From Bradyrhizobium sp. (GTDB lineage Bacteria > Pseudomonadota > Alphaproteobacteria > Rhizobiales > Xanthobacteraceae), in the NCBI GenBank assembly GCA_028290305.1, contig JAQGKC010000174.1, positions 1 to 42,878 of the forward strand: a DNA stretch of 42,878 bases. The letters are read 5' to 3'. Below are positions 25,537 through 33,833 of this stretch, one piece after another. Position numbers and translations under genes: made by a program. Position 1 is the first letter of the stretch, and each line of letters starts with the position of its first letter. The notes beneath the pieces were generated by a model. The model was not told the origin of the DNA, ran no database searches, and worked only from the letters and a program-made list of their open reading frames with translations.

Positions 25537-27144
25537 ATGACCGATCGAGATACAACAGCGAACCCGCAAACGGCGTCAGCGCCGATCGCCGCCATTCGCA
25601 ACATCACCAAGCGGTTTCCGGGAGTGATCGCCAACGAGGGCATCTCGCTGGAGTTCCGCGCCGGCGAGATTCATGTGCTGCTGGGCGAGAACGGTGCCGG
25701 CAAGTCGACTCTGATCGGCATTCTTGCCGGCATGCAGCAACCCGACGAGGGCGATATCCTGATTGCTGGCCGGTCGGTGGTCATCGGCTCACCACGCGAG
25801 AGCCTCGATCTCGGAATCGGCACCGTCTTTCAACATGTGCTTTTGGTGCCGAGCCTGACGGTCATCGAGAATCTGATGCTTGGCGGGCCTTGGTGGCAGC
25901 GCCTGAGTAAGGCCTCGGCTCTGAAAAGGCTGCGTGAGCTTTCCACTCTCCTGGGCGTCGAGATTGATCCGGACGCGCTGGTTGGCCGCTTGTCCCTGGG
26001 AGAGCAGCAGCAAATCGAGATCATGCGGGCGCTCTGGCGTGACGAGAAAGTGCTGATCCTGGACGAGCCGACCTCGATGCTGACGCCCCAGGGAGTACAC
26101 GACCTCGGCCAGGTGATGGGTCGGTTGCGCGAGAAAGGCGTCGCGTTGATCCTGGTCACTCACAAGCTGAAAGAGGCCTACGAGCTCGGCGACCGCATTT
26201 CGGTTTTGCGCCTGGGCCGCCTGGTCGGCGACATCCCGCCCCAGCGTCTGAAGCAAATGAGCGAGGCGGACATGACCGATACCGTCATACGCATGATGTT
26301 CGGCACGAGCGCGGAGCATACCCGCGACGCAGAGACACTGGTCGGGCATGAGCGTCAGACCCATCGTCATCGCAAGATCGACCGCCATGGGTCGCCGCGG
26401 CTGATCGTTACAGGTTTGCAAACAGAGGCCAATCTTGGGGAATGCCCCCTGCGCGAGGTCAGCTTCGAGCTTTGGCCGGGAGAAGTGCTGGGCATTGCCG
26501 GCGTCGACGGAAATGGCCAGAAGCACTTGGCCGAAGTCCTGGCGGGTCAGCGCCACGTCACCCATGGGCGCATCGCACTTGGCGACGCCGACATCACGAC
26601 CGAAGGCGTTCCGGCTCGTCGGCGCCTGGGTGTTCGCTACGTAACCGACGAACGTTTGGGCGAAGGCACCGTCGGGAGTTTTTCCGTGGCAACCAATTTG
26701 GTGTTGAAGGAGATCGGAAACCAACCCTATTGGCGGCGTGGAGTCAGTGATTGGAATTTGATCCACAGCCATGCCCGCGAGCAGATCCGGCGCCACGACA
26801 TTCGTACACCGTCCGAGAAGACTCCCGTTGCCCGGCTTTCGGGCGGCAACATCCAGAAGGTGTTGCTGGCCCGCGAACTCAACACTGAAGCAAGTGTAGT
26901 GATCTTCAACAAACCGACCTACGGCCTCGATCTGCAGAATACGCGTCTCGCCCACGATCGGATCATCGCCAGCGCCAAGCTTGGGCTTGCGGTCATCGTC
27001 GTCTCCACCGACCTTGACGAACTGCTGCAGATTAGCGACCGGATCGGGGTTATGTTTCAGGGTCGGCTCACCGGCACCGTAGAGAATGGGCTGGATGTGG
27101 AACGAAAGGTCGGACTGCTGATGACAGGAGCCGAAGCAGCATGA
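25537..27144 (+). CDS. ABC importer ATPase with two nucleotide-binding domains (BMP type)
   Basis: The 535-residue protein fuses two ABC domains, as in BMP/sugar-type importers. Domain 1 is canonical: GENGAGKST, LSLGEQQQIEIMRAL and VLILDEPTSML. Domain 2 is degenerate in the usual way at Walker A (GVDGNGQKH); its signature LSGGNIQKVLLAREL is intact, while its Walker B reads VVIFNKPTYGLD, lacking the Asp-Glu pair, so it probably does not hydrolyse ATP. I prefer ATG 25537. The in-frame ATG 25483 directly touches an AAAGGAG box and would add 18 atypical residues. The 3' end overlaps the next gene as ATGA. Confidence 0.88.
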   Translation: MTDRDTTANPQTASAPIAAIRNITKRFPGVIANEGISLEFRAGEIHVLLGENGAGKSTLIGILAGMQQPDEGDILIAGRSVVIGSPRESLDLGIGTVFQHVLLVPSLTVIENLMLGGPWWQRLSKASALKRLRELSTLLGVEIDPDALVGRLSLGEQQQIEIMRALWRDEKVLILDEPTSMLTPQGVHDLGQVMGRLREKGVALILVTHKLKEAYELGDRISVLRLGRLVGDIPPQRLKQMSEADMTDTVIRMMFGTSAEHTRDAETLVGHERQTHRHRKIDRHGSPRLIVTGLQTEANLGECPLREVSFELWPGEVLGIAGVDGNGQKHLAEVLAGQRHVTHGRIALGDADITTEGVPARRRLGVRYVTDERLGEGTVGSFSVATNLVLKEIGNQPYWRRGVSDWNLIHSHAREQIRRHDIRTPSEKTPVARLSGGNIQKVLLARELNTEASVVIFNKPTYGLDLQNTRLAHDRIIASAKLGLAVIVVSTDLDELLQISDRIGVMFQGRLTGTVENGLDVERKVGLLMTGAEAA

Positions 27145-28235
27145 GCGCCGATGCCGATATCGATATCGAAGTTGTGCCGATGAAGTCAGCTGAGCGCGAG
27201 CAACTGGGTGAGCTGCAGACGGCGGTGCTTCGAGTGCTGATTCCCGTATTTCTGGCGCTTGTCATCGGCGGGATCATCCTGCTCGTGCTGGGCAAGGACC
27301 CACTGACCTATTACGGCTATGTGTTGGAGCGCGGCCTGCTGCGCTGGAGTGGCCTCCAGGAGACGTTAACTCGCATGGCGCCGCTCCTTCTGATAGCCTC
27401 CGGGCTCATCATAGCTTTCAGGGCGGGCATCTGGAATCTTGGCGCAGACGGCCAATTCCTTCTGGCTGCGGTCATCTCTGCAGCGCTCGGCCCAGAATTG
27501 ATCACCGTCTTACCCAGTGGCATTGCCCTCGTCATCTGCATGATCGCGTCCGCGCTAGTTGCCGCGGTCTGGTCAATTGCGCCCGCGATCTTGAAGGCAC
27601 GCTATGGCATCAACGAAATCATCACCACCCTGATGATGAGTTTTCTTGGTACCAGCTTGGCCAACGTATTGGTAAAGTTGTTCTTCCGCGATCCAACGAC
27701 CCCTGTACCCCAGACCCGTAACCTGCCGGTGGAAGACCGCCTGCCGAGACTGTTCGATACGACCATCCACAGTGGAGTCCTCATCGCCATCGTCGTCGTG
27801 ATTCTTGTGCATCTGATGATGACCCGCACCGCCTTCGGCCTCAAACTCCAGATCGTTGGAGCCAATCCCGCAGCAGCGGTTCATGCCGGGCTCAATGTGG
27901 CCTGGCTCACCATCGTCACCTTCGCGCTCAGCGCCGGCCTGATCGGGCTTGCCGGCTCGGTCGAGATCCTGGGCGTCTGGGGTTTGGTGCGTGCCGAATG
28001 GAACCCTGCATTCGGACTGCTCGTGGTGCCAATCGTCTTTCTCGCACGCTTCAATGGTTTTGCCGTGATCGGCTTCACATTATTTTTCTCCGCATTGATG
28101 ATCGGGGGCGACAGCGCGGCGCGGCGTGTCGGCGTTCCGCAGCATTTCGTGCTGGTGCTAGTCGCACTTACCCTAATCTTTCTGGCGGTGGTCGAATATC
28201 TCGATCAACAGCGCCGAAAACGCCGGACACCCTGA
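27141..28235 (+). CDS. BMP-type ABC importer permease 1
   Basis: The 364-residue inner-membrane permease of the branched-chain-like/BMP class has about ten hydrophobic helices. Family motifs include TRMAPLLLIASGLIIAFRAG, WNLGADGQFLLAAV and INEIITTLMMSF. It starts by overlapping the ATPase stop (ATGA, 27141-27144) and ends 2 bp before permease 2. It forms the heterodimeric channel with permease 2. Confidence 0.9.
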   Translation: MSADADIDIEVVPMKSAEREQLGELQTAVLRVLIPVFLALVIGGIILLVLGKDPLTYYGYVLERGLLRWSGLQETLTRMAPLLLIASGLIIAFRAGIWNLGADGQFLLAAVISAALGPELITVLPSGIALVICMIASALVAAVWSIAPAILKARYGINEIITTLMMSFLGTSLANVLVKLFFRDPTTPVPQTRNLPVEDRLPRLFDTTIHSGVLIAIVVVILVHLMMTRTAFGLKLQIVGANPAAAVHAGLNVAWLTIVTFALSAGLIGLAGSVEILGVWGLVRAEWNPAFGLLVVPIVFLARFNGFAVIGFTLFFSALMIGGDSAARRVGVPQHFVLVLVALTLIFLAVVEYLDQQRRKRRTP

Positions 28236-28237
28236 TC

Positions 28238-29176
28238 ATGCAGGCCTTGCTCAATGAATCCTTCCTGATCTCGCTGCTTTTCGGAGCGGTGACCGCCGGC
28301 GTGCCCCTATTGCTGGCCGGACTCGGCGAGCAGATCTCGGAGAAGGCCGGAGTGCTCAACATCGGCATCGAAGGTATGATGCTTTTTGGCGCTTACGCGG
28401 GCTTCGTCGCGGCCTATTATTCAGGTTCTTTCGAACTCGGCTTCATCGCCGGAGGGCTGGGCGGCATGGTGGTGGCGGCCTTCGTCGTGCTGCTCTGCAT
28501 CCGCAATGGACTGAGCCAGATTGTCATCGGCATTGGCCTCACCATCGGCGTCGAGGGTCTGACAGCGCTGTTGCAGTTCTTTCAGTTCAGCCGCACCTAT
28601 CCACGCCTCTCGGCCGCTCCGGTTATTGGACTTCCGCTGCTCAGCCAGATTCCGGTGCTCGGTGAGGGCCTCTTCAGGCACAATGTCATCGTGTACCTGG
28701 GCGTTGTCCTGGTGCCGGTGTTGTCTTGGCTATTCCGCCGCACCTATCTCGGCTTGAACCTCGAGGCCGCCGGCAACAAGCCCGCAGCCCTGGATGCGGT
28801 TGGCGTTGACGTGATCCGGACTCGCTCGCTTGCCGTGCTTTCGACAGGCTTTCTGGCTGGCCTCGGTGGCGCCTACATGGCCAATGTCGGCGCTGGACTG
28901 TTCGTGCCCTTTATGACCGGGGGTGCCGGCTTCATCGGCATCGTGCTCGCCATGCTGGCCCGCGGCCGGCCGATTTGGGTTCTGCTCGGCGCAGCTCTCT
29001 TCGGAGTTAGCCTCGCGATGACTACTGCTTTGCAGGTGGCGGGAGTCAATATCCCAACCGACGTGGTGCAGATGCTGCCCTTCGCGATGGTGATGCTGGT
29101 TCTGATAATTTTCGCCCGCCACAGCGTGCTGCCGCCCGCCCTCGGCCTGCCCTATGTGCGCGGCGACCGGGGATGA
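28238..29176 (+). CDS. BMP-type ABC importer permease 2
   Basis: The 312-residue second permease has the diagnostic motif GEQISEKAGVLNIGIEGMML near residues 30-50 and about nine hydrophobic helices. The ATG at 28238, 2 bp after the previous stop, gives the normal family length. The frame is open much further upstream, but that part is antisense-like low-quality sequence within permease 1. It is the last gene of the importer unit. An inverted repeat TCAGAAAT-N12-ATTTCTGA just past the stop (29180-29207) may serve as a terminator between this gene and the convergent SDR gene. Confidence 0.9.
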   Translation: MQALLNESFLISLLFGAVTAGVPLLLAGLGEQISEKAGVLNIGIEGMMLFGAYAGFVAAYYSGSFELGFIAGGLGGMVVAAFVVLLCIRNGLSQIVIGIGLTIGVEGLTALLQFFQFSRTYPRLSAAPVIGLPLLSQIPVLGEGLFRHNVIVYLGVVLVPVLSWLFRRTYLGLNLEAAGNKPAALDAVGVDVIRTRSLAVLSTGFLAGLGGAYMANVGAGLFVPFMTGGAGFIGIVLAMLARGRPIWVLLGAALFGVSLAMTTALQVAGVNIPTDVVQMLPFAMVMLVLIIFARHSVLPPALGLPYVRGDRG

Positions 29177-29179
29177 GAA

Positions 29180-29207
29180 TCAGAAATCGTTGAATTGCTA
29201 TTTCTGA
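29180..29207. terminator. Possible hairpin between convergent genes
   Basis: TCAGAAAT and ATTTCTGA are perfect 8-bp arms with a 12-base loop, 4 bp after the permease stop and 35 bp before the SDR stop. No T-run follows on either strand, so termination strength is uncertain. Confidence 0.4.
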
Positions 29208-29241
29208 CGCGGAATCGAACAAGGGATCATTCGCGCCTCGC

Positions 29242-29982
29242 CTACCAACGCACCATACCGGCGTCGACATTGAGGGCTTGGCCGGTGATCCAGTGGGCCT
29301 CCTCCGAGGCGAGGAAAGCGACGGCCGGGACGATGTCGGCGGGCTTACCCCGCCCCTTGATCGCCTGCAGCATATCGACGAATTCGAAGGAGTCCTTGTG
29401 AGACGTGTTCTGCACGCCCTCCGTGTCCGTCAAGCCGGGGCATATTGAGTTCACAGTGATCTTGTAGACGCCGAGTTCCGTCGCCAGTGCCCGGGTGAAG
29501 GCAAATACGCCGCCTTTCGATGCGACGTAGTGAGCCATGTTGGGCGTGCCGGCGAGGATCGAGTTCGAGCAGAAATTGACGATGCGGCCGTATCCGGCTT
29601 TGCGCATGAGGTCGGAGCCCGCCCGGCACATGAGAAATACGCCGTCGAGGTTGACCCGCTGCATCCGCCGCCATTCTTCGAATGTGAGTTCGTCCCATTT
29701 CACGTATACTTGGAGAGCAGCAACGTTCACCAGAACGTCGAGCTTGCCAGCCTTGCTTGCCACGGCAGCGAACAGCTCGGCGACCGAATCCGGATCGCCG
29801 ATATCAGCGGCCTGGGAGAACGAATTGCCGCCGATCGCCTTGGCCGTTACGGCGGCGCCCTCGCCGTTGATGTCGACGGCGACCACTGTCGCCCCCTCCG
29901 AGCCGAGGCGCTCGGCGACTGCCTTGCCCAAGCCCTGCGCGCAGCCGCTGACCAGCGCGACGCGTCCCTCGAATCTGCGCAT
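29242..29982 (-). CDS. Short-chain dehydrogenase/reductase (SDR) 1
   Basis: The 246-residue classical SDR has the cofactor motif VSGCAQGLG (residues 11-19). D37 at the end of beta-2 suggests NAD(H) preference. The catalytic set is S139/S141, Y152 and K156 (YVASK). The usual NNAG motif is replaced by NVAA (86-89). Some active SDRs vary here, but it may alter activity. It is the last gene of the minus-strand unit that begins behind promoter cassette C, separated from SDR 2 by a decayed DUF1185 gene. Probable role: oxidation or reduction of an alcohol/ketone intermediate. Confidence 0.88.
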   Translation of the reverse strand: MRRFEGRVALVSGCAQGLGKAVAERLGSEGATVVAVDINGEGAAVTAKAIGGNSFSQAADIGDPDSVAELFAAVASKAGKLDVLVNVAALQVYVKWDELTFEEWRRMQRVNLDGVFLMCRAGSDLMRKAGYGRIVNFCSNSILAGTPNMAHYVASKGGVFAFTRALATELGVYKITVNSICPGLTDTEGVQNTSHKDSFEFVDMLQAIKGRGKPADIVPAVAFLASEEAHWITGQALNVDAGMVRW

Positions 29983-30002
29983 TTCACTTTCCTTTCTCAG
30001 TT

Positions 30003-30232
30003 ATTGCCGCATCGCTGATTTCGCCGGCGTTTGCATTTATTCGCTTCGATCACGGCCATATTCGCTGAGCTTCGGGCCTGTATCGAAAAGTGGAAAGATC
30101 CCGCTCGATGCGACCGCCGAAGGGATTGTCGATGACGGCAATAGCGGCAACGCGGCTCACCGGCCTCCGTGCCGCCCTGCCTGCTTCGGCGAAAATGATT
30201 TCCTTGACAAAATTCAACTTTCGCGTCGCCAT
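30003..30232 (-). pseudogene. Truncated DUF1185 (amino acid synthesis family) gene
   Basis: Behind a strong GGAGG box, ATG 30232 begins MATRKLNFVKEIIFAE, then RPVSRVAAIAVIDNPFGGRI and ERDLST, which is the N-terminus of DUF1185 proteins (NPFAGRY-type motif). Reading then breaks: the next expected residues (FDTGPKLSEYG-like) lie one frame over, and the rest of the roughly 190-residue protein is missing, replaced by the region before SDR 1. An intact relative would usually accompany hydrolase and dehydrogenase genes. The remnant suggests a gene lost from this pathway unit. Confidence 0.65.
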
Positions 30233-30266
30233 GGAATCCTCCAATCAACGAGTTGTCGACACAAAG

Positions 30267-30740
30267 ATGCAACCCTCAATGACGAAAGCCGGCGGACTCC
30301 GCCGAATGCTCTTGCCGCTGGCCGTGGCCATCTTTTGTTGGGGCACAGGCCAAGCCGAGCAGATCGCATCACCGCAGGTGGATTCGGATCGGACGCTCCG
30401 CATCGACCTTGCCATTACTGGCGGCCAGCCACTGCATTGCCGGCTGATATTCGGCCATTGGGTGGAGCGCGATCTCGGTCTCATCGCGCCGGGCGCCTCG
30501 GTCGATATCGACGTTTCGCAGGCGAAGGATGGAGCCCTGTACATCACGCGCGATGATGGCCGGCGGCACATGATGATCGAGAACATTTCTTGCGGCCTCG
30601 ATGGACAATGGATGGAGAGTTACGAGCAGGTCGATTTCGCCCCTGCCCGCAGCCGGCGACCGGGCCGGATCGATGCCAGTTGCACCGCGCCGGCAGCGGG
30701 TGGTCGTGTCGTCTGCCAGCCGGTACGGCTCGGCGACTAA
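30267..30740 (+). CDS. Small secreted protein of unknown function
   Basis: From ATG 30267 the product has 157 residues (ATG 30231 and 30279 are alternatives). A signal peptide (LLPLAVAIFCWGTGQA, cleaved before EQIA) precedes a mature domain with four Cys (PLHCRL, ISCGLDG, ASCTAP, VVCQP) that could form two disulfides. I recognise no family. It is the only plus-strand gene in this stretch and lies antisense to the gap between SDR 2 and the DUF1185 remnant, so it may be a passenger. No clear ribosome-binding site lies before any of the three starts. Confidence 0.5.
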   Translation: MQPSMTKAGGLRRMLLPLAVAIFCWGTGQAEQIASPQVDSDRTLRIDLAITGGQPLHCRLIFGHWVERDLGLIAPGASVDIDVSQAKDGALYITRDDGRRHMMIENISCGLDGQWMESYEQVDFAPARSRRPGRIDASCTAPAAGGRVVCQPVRLGD

Positions 30741-30812
30741 ACAAGGCAGGCGCGGCACCAGATGATCGTCTGCTCCGTTCCGACATCGCCGATTTCCATC
30801 CGAATGCGCCGC

Positions 30813-31586
30813 TCACATCATCACGTCGCCGCCATTTGGGTTGAGGCTGGCGCCGATATAGAATGAACCTTCGTCCGAGGCGAGCAACAGGGCCGTCGGG
30901 GCGATCTCCTCCACCCGTCCTACGCGCCCCAGCGGCAACTCGGCGAGTTTGCGACGGCGCCATTTGAGCGGGACCAGTCGCCACGGCACGGTATCCACCG
31001 GCCCCGGGCAGATCGCGTTGACGGTGATGTTGTCGCGCGCCACTTCGTGGGCCAGCGAGCGGGTGAAGGCCAGTACGCCGGCTTTCGACGCGGCGTAGTG
31101 GGCCATCGTCGGCGCCCCCTTGTGGGCGAGCTGCGAGCTGATGTTGACGATACGACCGTATCGGCGCCCGATCATGCCGGGCAGCAACTGCCGACAGCAC
31201 AAGAACACGCCGCGCAGATTTACGCGCATCATCTCGTCCCACTGCGCAACCGACATGTCGACCACTGGCGATTGGGTGTTGATGCCGGCGTTGTTAACCA
31301 AGATCGCGGCGGGGCCGAGCGACTCTGCCGCCTGGGCGAAGGCCTTCTCTACCTCCTTTTCGCTGGAGACATCGCAACCCACGCCGAAAGTATTGACGCC
31401 ATATTTCCCGGCGAGTTTCGCGGCCGCCGACTTTGCTTCCTTGCTCTGTTGGTCGACGATGGTAACAGCTGCTCCTTCCCGACAAAACAAATCGGCGATG
31501 GCGAAGCCGATGCCCCTCGCCCCTCCGGTGACGATCGCCACCCGGCCATCGAGCTTGCCGCCTGTCTTGGTGTCACGCTTCGCCAT
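30813..31586 (-). CDS. Short-chain dehydrogenase/reductase (SDR) 2
   Basis: The 257-residue classical SDR has TGGARGIG (residues 20-27), D45 after beta-2 favouring NAD(H), NNAG (98-101), catalytic S150/S151, Y164 and K168 (YAASK). All key residues are intact, unlike the NVAA variant in SDR 1. It follows the polysaccharide-deacetylase-like gene on the same strand after a 60-bp gap. It probably handles a hydroxylated intermediate; substrate undetermined. Confidence 0.9.
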   Translation of the reverse strand: MAKRDTKTGGKLDGRVAIVTGGARGIGFAIADLFCREGAAVTIVDQQSKEAKSAAAKLAGKYGVNTFGVGCDVSSEKEVEKAFAQAAESLGPAAILVNNAGINTQSPVVDMSVAQWDEMMRVNLRGVFLCCRQLLPGMIGRRYGRIVNISSQLAHKGAPTMAHYAASKAGVLAFTRSLAHEVARDNITVNAICPGPVDTVPWRLVPLKWRRRKLAELPLGRVGRVEEIAPTALLLASDEGSFYIGASLNPNGGDVMM

Positions 31587-31646
31587 GGAACCCCTGCCCT
31601 GAAATGCCGATCTGGATTTTTATGCCTTTAACCCACAATGAACTCA

Positions 31647-32537
31647 TCATTTCGTCTGCTCGCGATAGGCATCGATGATCTCCGAACCAGTAGCCAGCCA
31701 AACCTCCTCGCGCGACGTGATGTGTTTCAGCGCCTCGGCAAAATATTTGCTTCGAAACGGGTGCCCTATAATGAAAGGATGCAGGCAGATGGACATAACC
31801 CTGCCGCTCGCAGCACCGTCTTCGTACAGCACATCGAATTGATCTTTTATCATCTGTCCGAAGGCCGCCGGGCTCAACTTCAGTTCCAAGACGGCCGGGA
31901 TGTCGTTGATCTCCACCGAGTAGGGAATGGAGGTCATCCGGCCGCTTTTGACCCGCATGGAATAGGGCTGGTCGTCATTCACCCAGTCGGCGACATAGTC
32001 GAAGCCGGTCTCGGCCAATAGATCGAGCGTGTTGTGCGTTTCACTCAGTGCCGGCCCAAGCCATCCGCGGGGCTTCTTGCCGGTGCTTTCCGAAATGACA
32101 TCGTAAATTTCCTGAATGGTTCGCCGTTCTTCGGCTTCGGGCAGGCCAGCCATCAGCGTCGAGTTATTCTTGCCATGGCCCATCCACTCCCAGCCCAGCT
32201 TCTTGCCGGCTTCGATGATCTGCGGGTATTCGCCGCAAACATCGGCGTTCAACGCGACGGTTCCTTTCACGCCATAGCGCTCCATCACCTCGATCATACG
32301 CCAGATTCCAACCCGGTTACCGTAGTCGCGCCAGGAGTAGTTAAGGACGTCCGGAACGAGTGATGCCGTGACCGATACAAGCGAGGTCGATGGGCGATCA
32401 AACAGGAAATGCTCGATGTTCGGAATCACCCAAACAGCGACACGGGCTCCATTGGGCCAGCGCAATGGCTTCCGATCGACGATCGGAGAAAACTTGAAGC
32501 GATTGTGAGAGGTGGGCGCGGTCGAAGATTCGGTCAC
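31647..32537 (-). CDS. Polysaccharide-deacetylase-fold hydrolase (PuuE allantoinase-like)
   Basis: The 296-residue protein is of the NodB/CE4 superfamily, in the branch that includes the metal-independent allantoinase PuuE rather than true chitin or peptidoglycan deacetylases. It has no signal peptide, opens with RWPNGARVAVWVIPNIEHF, and has NADVCGEYPQI and MGHGKNNSTLM as its two active-site motifs. PuuE relatives hydrolyse cyclic amides. Its neighbour upstream, 24 bp away, is an isochorismatase-fold amidase. A ring-opening cyclic amidase followed by an amidase acting on the opened product is the natural reading, though unproven. Confidence 0.82.
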   Translation of the reverse strand: MTESSTAPTSHNRFKFSPIVDRKPLRWPNGARVAVWVIPNIEHFLFDRPSTSLVSVTASLVPDVLNYSWRDYGNRVGIWRMIEVMERYGVKGTVALNADVCGEYPQIIEAGKKLGWEWMGHGKNNSTLMAGLPEAEERRTIQEIYDVISESTGKKPRGWLGPALSETHNTLDLLAETGFDYVADWVNDDQPYSMRVKSGRMTSIPYSVEINDIPAVLELKLSPAAFGQMIKDQFDVLYEDGAASGRVMSICLHPFIIGHPFRSKYFAEALKHITSREEVWLATGSEIIDAYREQTK

Positions 32538-32561
32538 GGATTTTCCTCCAACGAATAATAC

Positions 32562-33209
32562 TCATCTGGCATTTCGGCCGACGGCGCTCAAATAGCGCAG
32601 GGTCTCCTCCAGAGAGACGACGTCGGCGTATTTCGCATCGAGATCAAACAGGCTTTGTTCGTGCGCAGCCGCCGATCGGTCGCCCACTCCCTCTCGAACC
32701 ACGATCGGCCGGAAACCATTTTGCAAGGAATCGACTGCGGTTGCCCGCACGCAGCCACTTGTGGTGCATCCGGTCATGATCAAGGTATCGACACCTCTGC
32801 TCGTCAGCCGTGGAATCAGATCAGTGCCGAAGAAACACGAAGCGTATTTCTTCAGCAGCACGCTATCGGACTTTCTTTTGTCGAGGCGTTCATCGATTTC
32901 ATGCCCGTTGGTATCCTTCGCAAGATCGGCGACACCCTTTTGCTTGAGGGCCCAGAGACCGGCGTCACGCAAGTCCGAGTCGTCGTAACGCAGTGTCGAG
33001 AAAAATACGGGCACTTGGTATTCGTGAGCAACGTCAAGCAGCTTTTGCGTCACCGCGATCTGGGAATCCAGATTTGCGCCCAGCGGACGTTCGGCGTCGG
33101 TGAACGCCTTGATCAGATCGATCACCAGCAACGCCGGACGACAGCCAAATCCCATTCTTAGTCCGAAACCGCGGCTCTTGAAGAACTCCTCGTCGCTTAG
33201 CCCTGCCAT
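32562..33209 (-). CDS. Isochorismatase-fold amidohydrolase (NicF / N-carbamoylsarcosine amidase-like)
   Basis: The 215-residue cysteine hydrolase has a catalytic triad visible as D31 (LLVIDLIKAF), K120 or K121 and C153 (TGCTTSGCVRA). The N-terminal FGLRMGFGCRPALLVIDL and DAERPLGANL resemble maleamate amidohydrolase NicF and N-carbamoylsarcosine amidase, which release ammonia from half-amides or carbamoyl groups. It is the first intact gene behind promoter C, followed by the cyclic-amidase-like gene, SDR 2 and SDR 1. The ATG at 33209 is followed by the family-typical acidic N-terminus. The exact amide substrate cannot be read from sequence. Confidence 0.86.
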   Translation of the reverse strand: MAGLSDEEFFKSRGFGLRMGFGCRPALLVIDLIKAFTDAERPLGANLDSQIAVTQKLLDVAHEYQVPVFFSTLRYDDSDLRDAGLWALKQKGVADLAKDTNGHEIDERLDKRKSDSVLLKKYASCFFGTDLIPRLTSRGVDTLIMTGCTTSGCVRATAVDSLQNGFRPIVVREGVGDRSAAAHEQSLFDLDAKYADVVSLEETLRYLSAVGRNAR

Positions 33210-33289
33210 ATTTAATCTCCATTAGCTTCTCAAGGATGCGTCGGCCAGGTTCCGGCATTGAGGGATGTGGATTAGGTCAGTGGTCCGTC

Positions 33290-33381
33290 CGGCAATATTT
33301 GTTGCGGACGACGCCCGCATGAAGCTGACCCAGTGCGACCCGGAGATCGTGACCTTCCGCCTGCCTCCCTTGGACGCTCAT
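33290..33381 (-). pseudogene. Copied 5' end of the Rieske oxygenase gene (copy C)
   Basis: The minus-strand frame starts at ATG 33381 after AAGGTGCAGGA and reads MSVQGRQAEGHDLRVALGQL, matching the first 20 residues of the intact oxygenase closely. Similarity to the oxygenase fades within about 25 codons and similarity to copy B ends after VRNK. No oxygenase domain follows. The isochorismatase gene begins 81 bp further on. Confidence 0.7.
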
Positions 33382-33417
33382 TCCTGCACCTTCCTGCTTG
33401 GTGACATCGATCTGTAC

Positions 33418-33497
33418 GAACCAATTATCAAAATGGTTCGAAGATGCGATCAGCGATCTCTCGCGAAATCGTAACCATTTTATGCCGACGGCGTCAA
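33418..33497 (-). promoter_or_regulatory. Promoter cassette copy C (amidase-SDR operon)
   Basis: Minus strand: TTGACG (33497-33492), 18-bp spacer ending ATAAAATGGT, TACGAT (33473-33468), then operator GAACCA-N10-TGGTTC (33439-33418). Layout and spacing equal copies A and B. It faces the isochorismatase, cyclic-amidase-like and SDR genes. Confidence 0.75.
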
Positions 33498-33542
33498 TCG
33501 TCCTTGCTGATTGGTACGTTTCCACCAGGATTGGTGCGGCTG

Positions 33543-33806
33543 GTGTTGCGAGTGTCGCGCCCGCCAACGCCGGATTGTGCGTTGCCGCCAGATCGCGCAG
33601 AACGCTGTTGGATTCCCACGCCGTCGTATCGCCGGCGATGATCGTCGGCGCTTTCATGGTCGGATCGAGCTTGCGTAGGCGTCGGTGGACGTGTTGTCGA
33701 ACTGAGGGCCATAGTCCTCGCGGCTATATTTCACGGCGAGTTCTTCGAGCATGAAGAGCACCTTTCGGACGTTGCCCGAACTCGCGCGGCCCAGTACCTG
33801 GTGCAT
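33543..33806 (-). pseudogene. Glutathione S-transferase remnant
   Basis: ATG 33806 begins MHQVLGRASSGNVRKVLFML, then YSREDYGPQFDNT, clearly the N-terminal domain of a GST like the intact one at 23587. One missing base near the Y-A-K codons shifts the frame. Translation of the next frame restores the match (DPTMKAPTIIAGDTTAWESN, then SVLRDL). The C-terminal domain is gone, replaced by promoter cassette C. It sits just after the SsuA-like gene on the same strand. Confidence 0.8.
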
Positions 33807-33833
33807 TGTTATAGTCTCCCGGCAGGTTGACGC

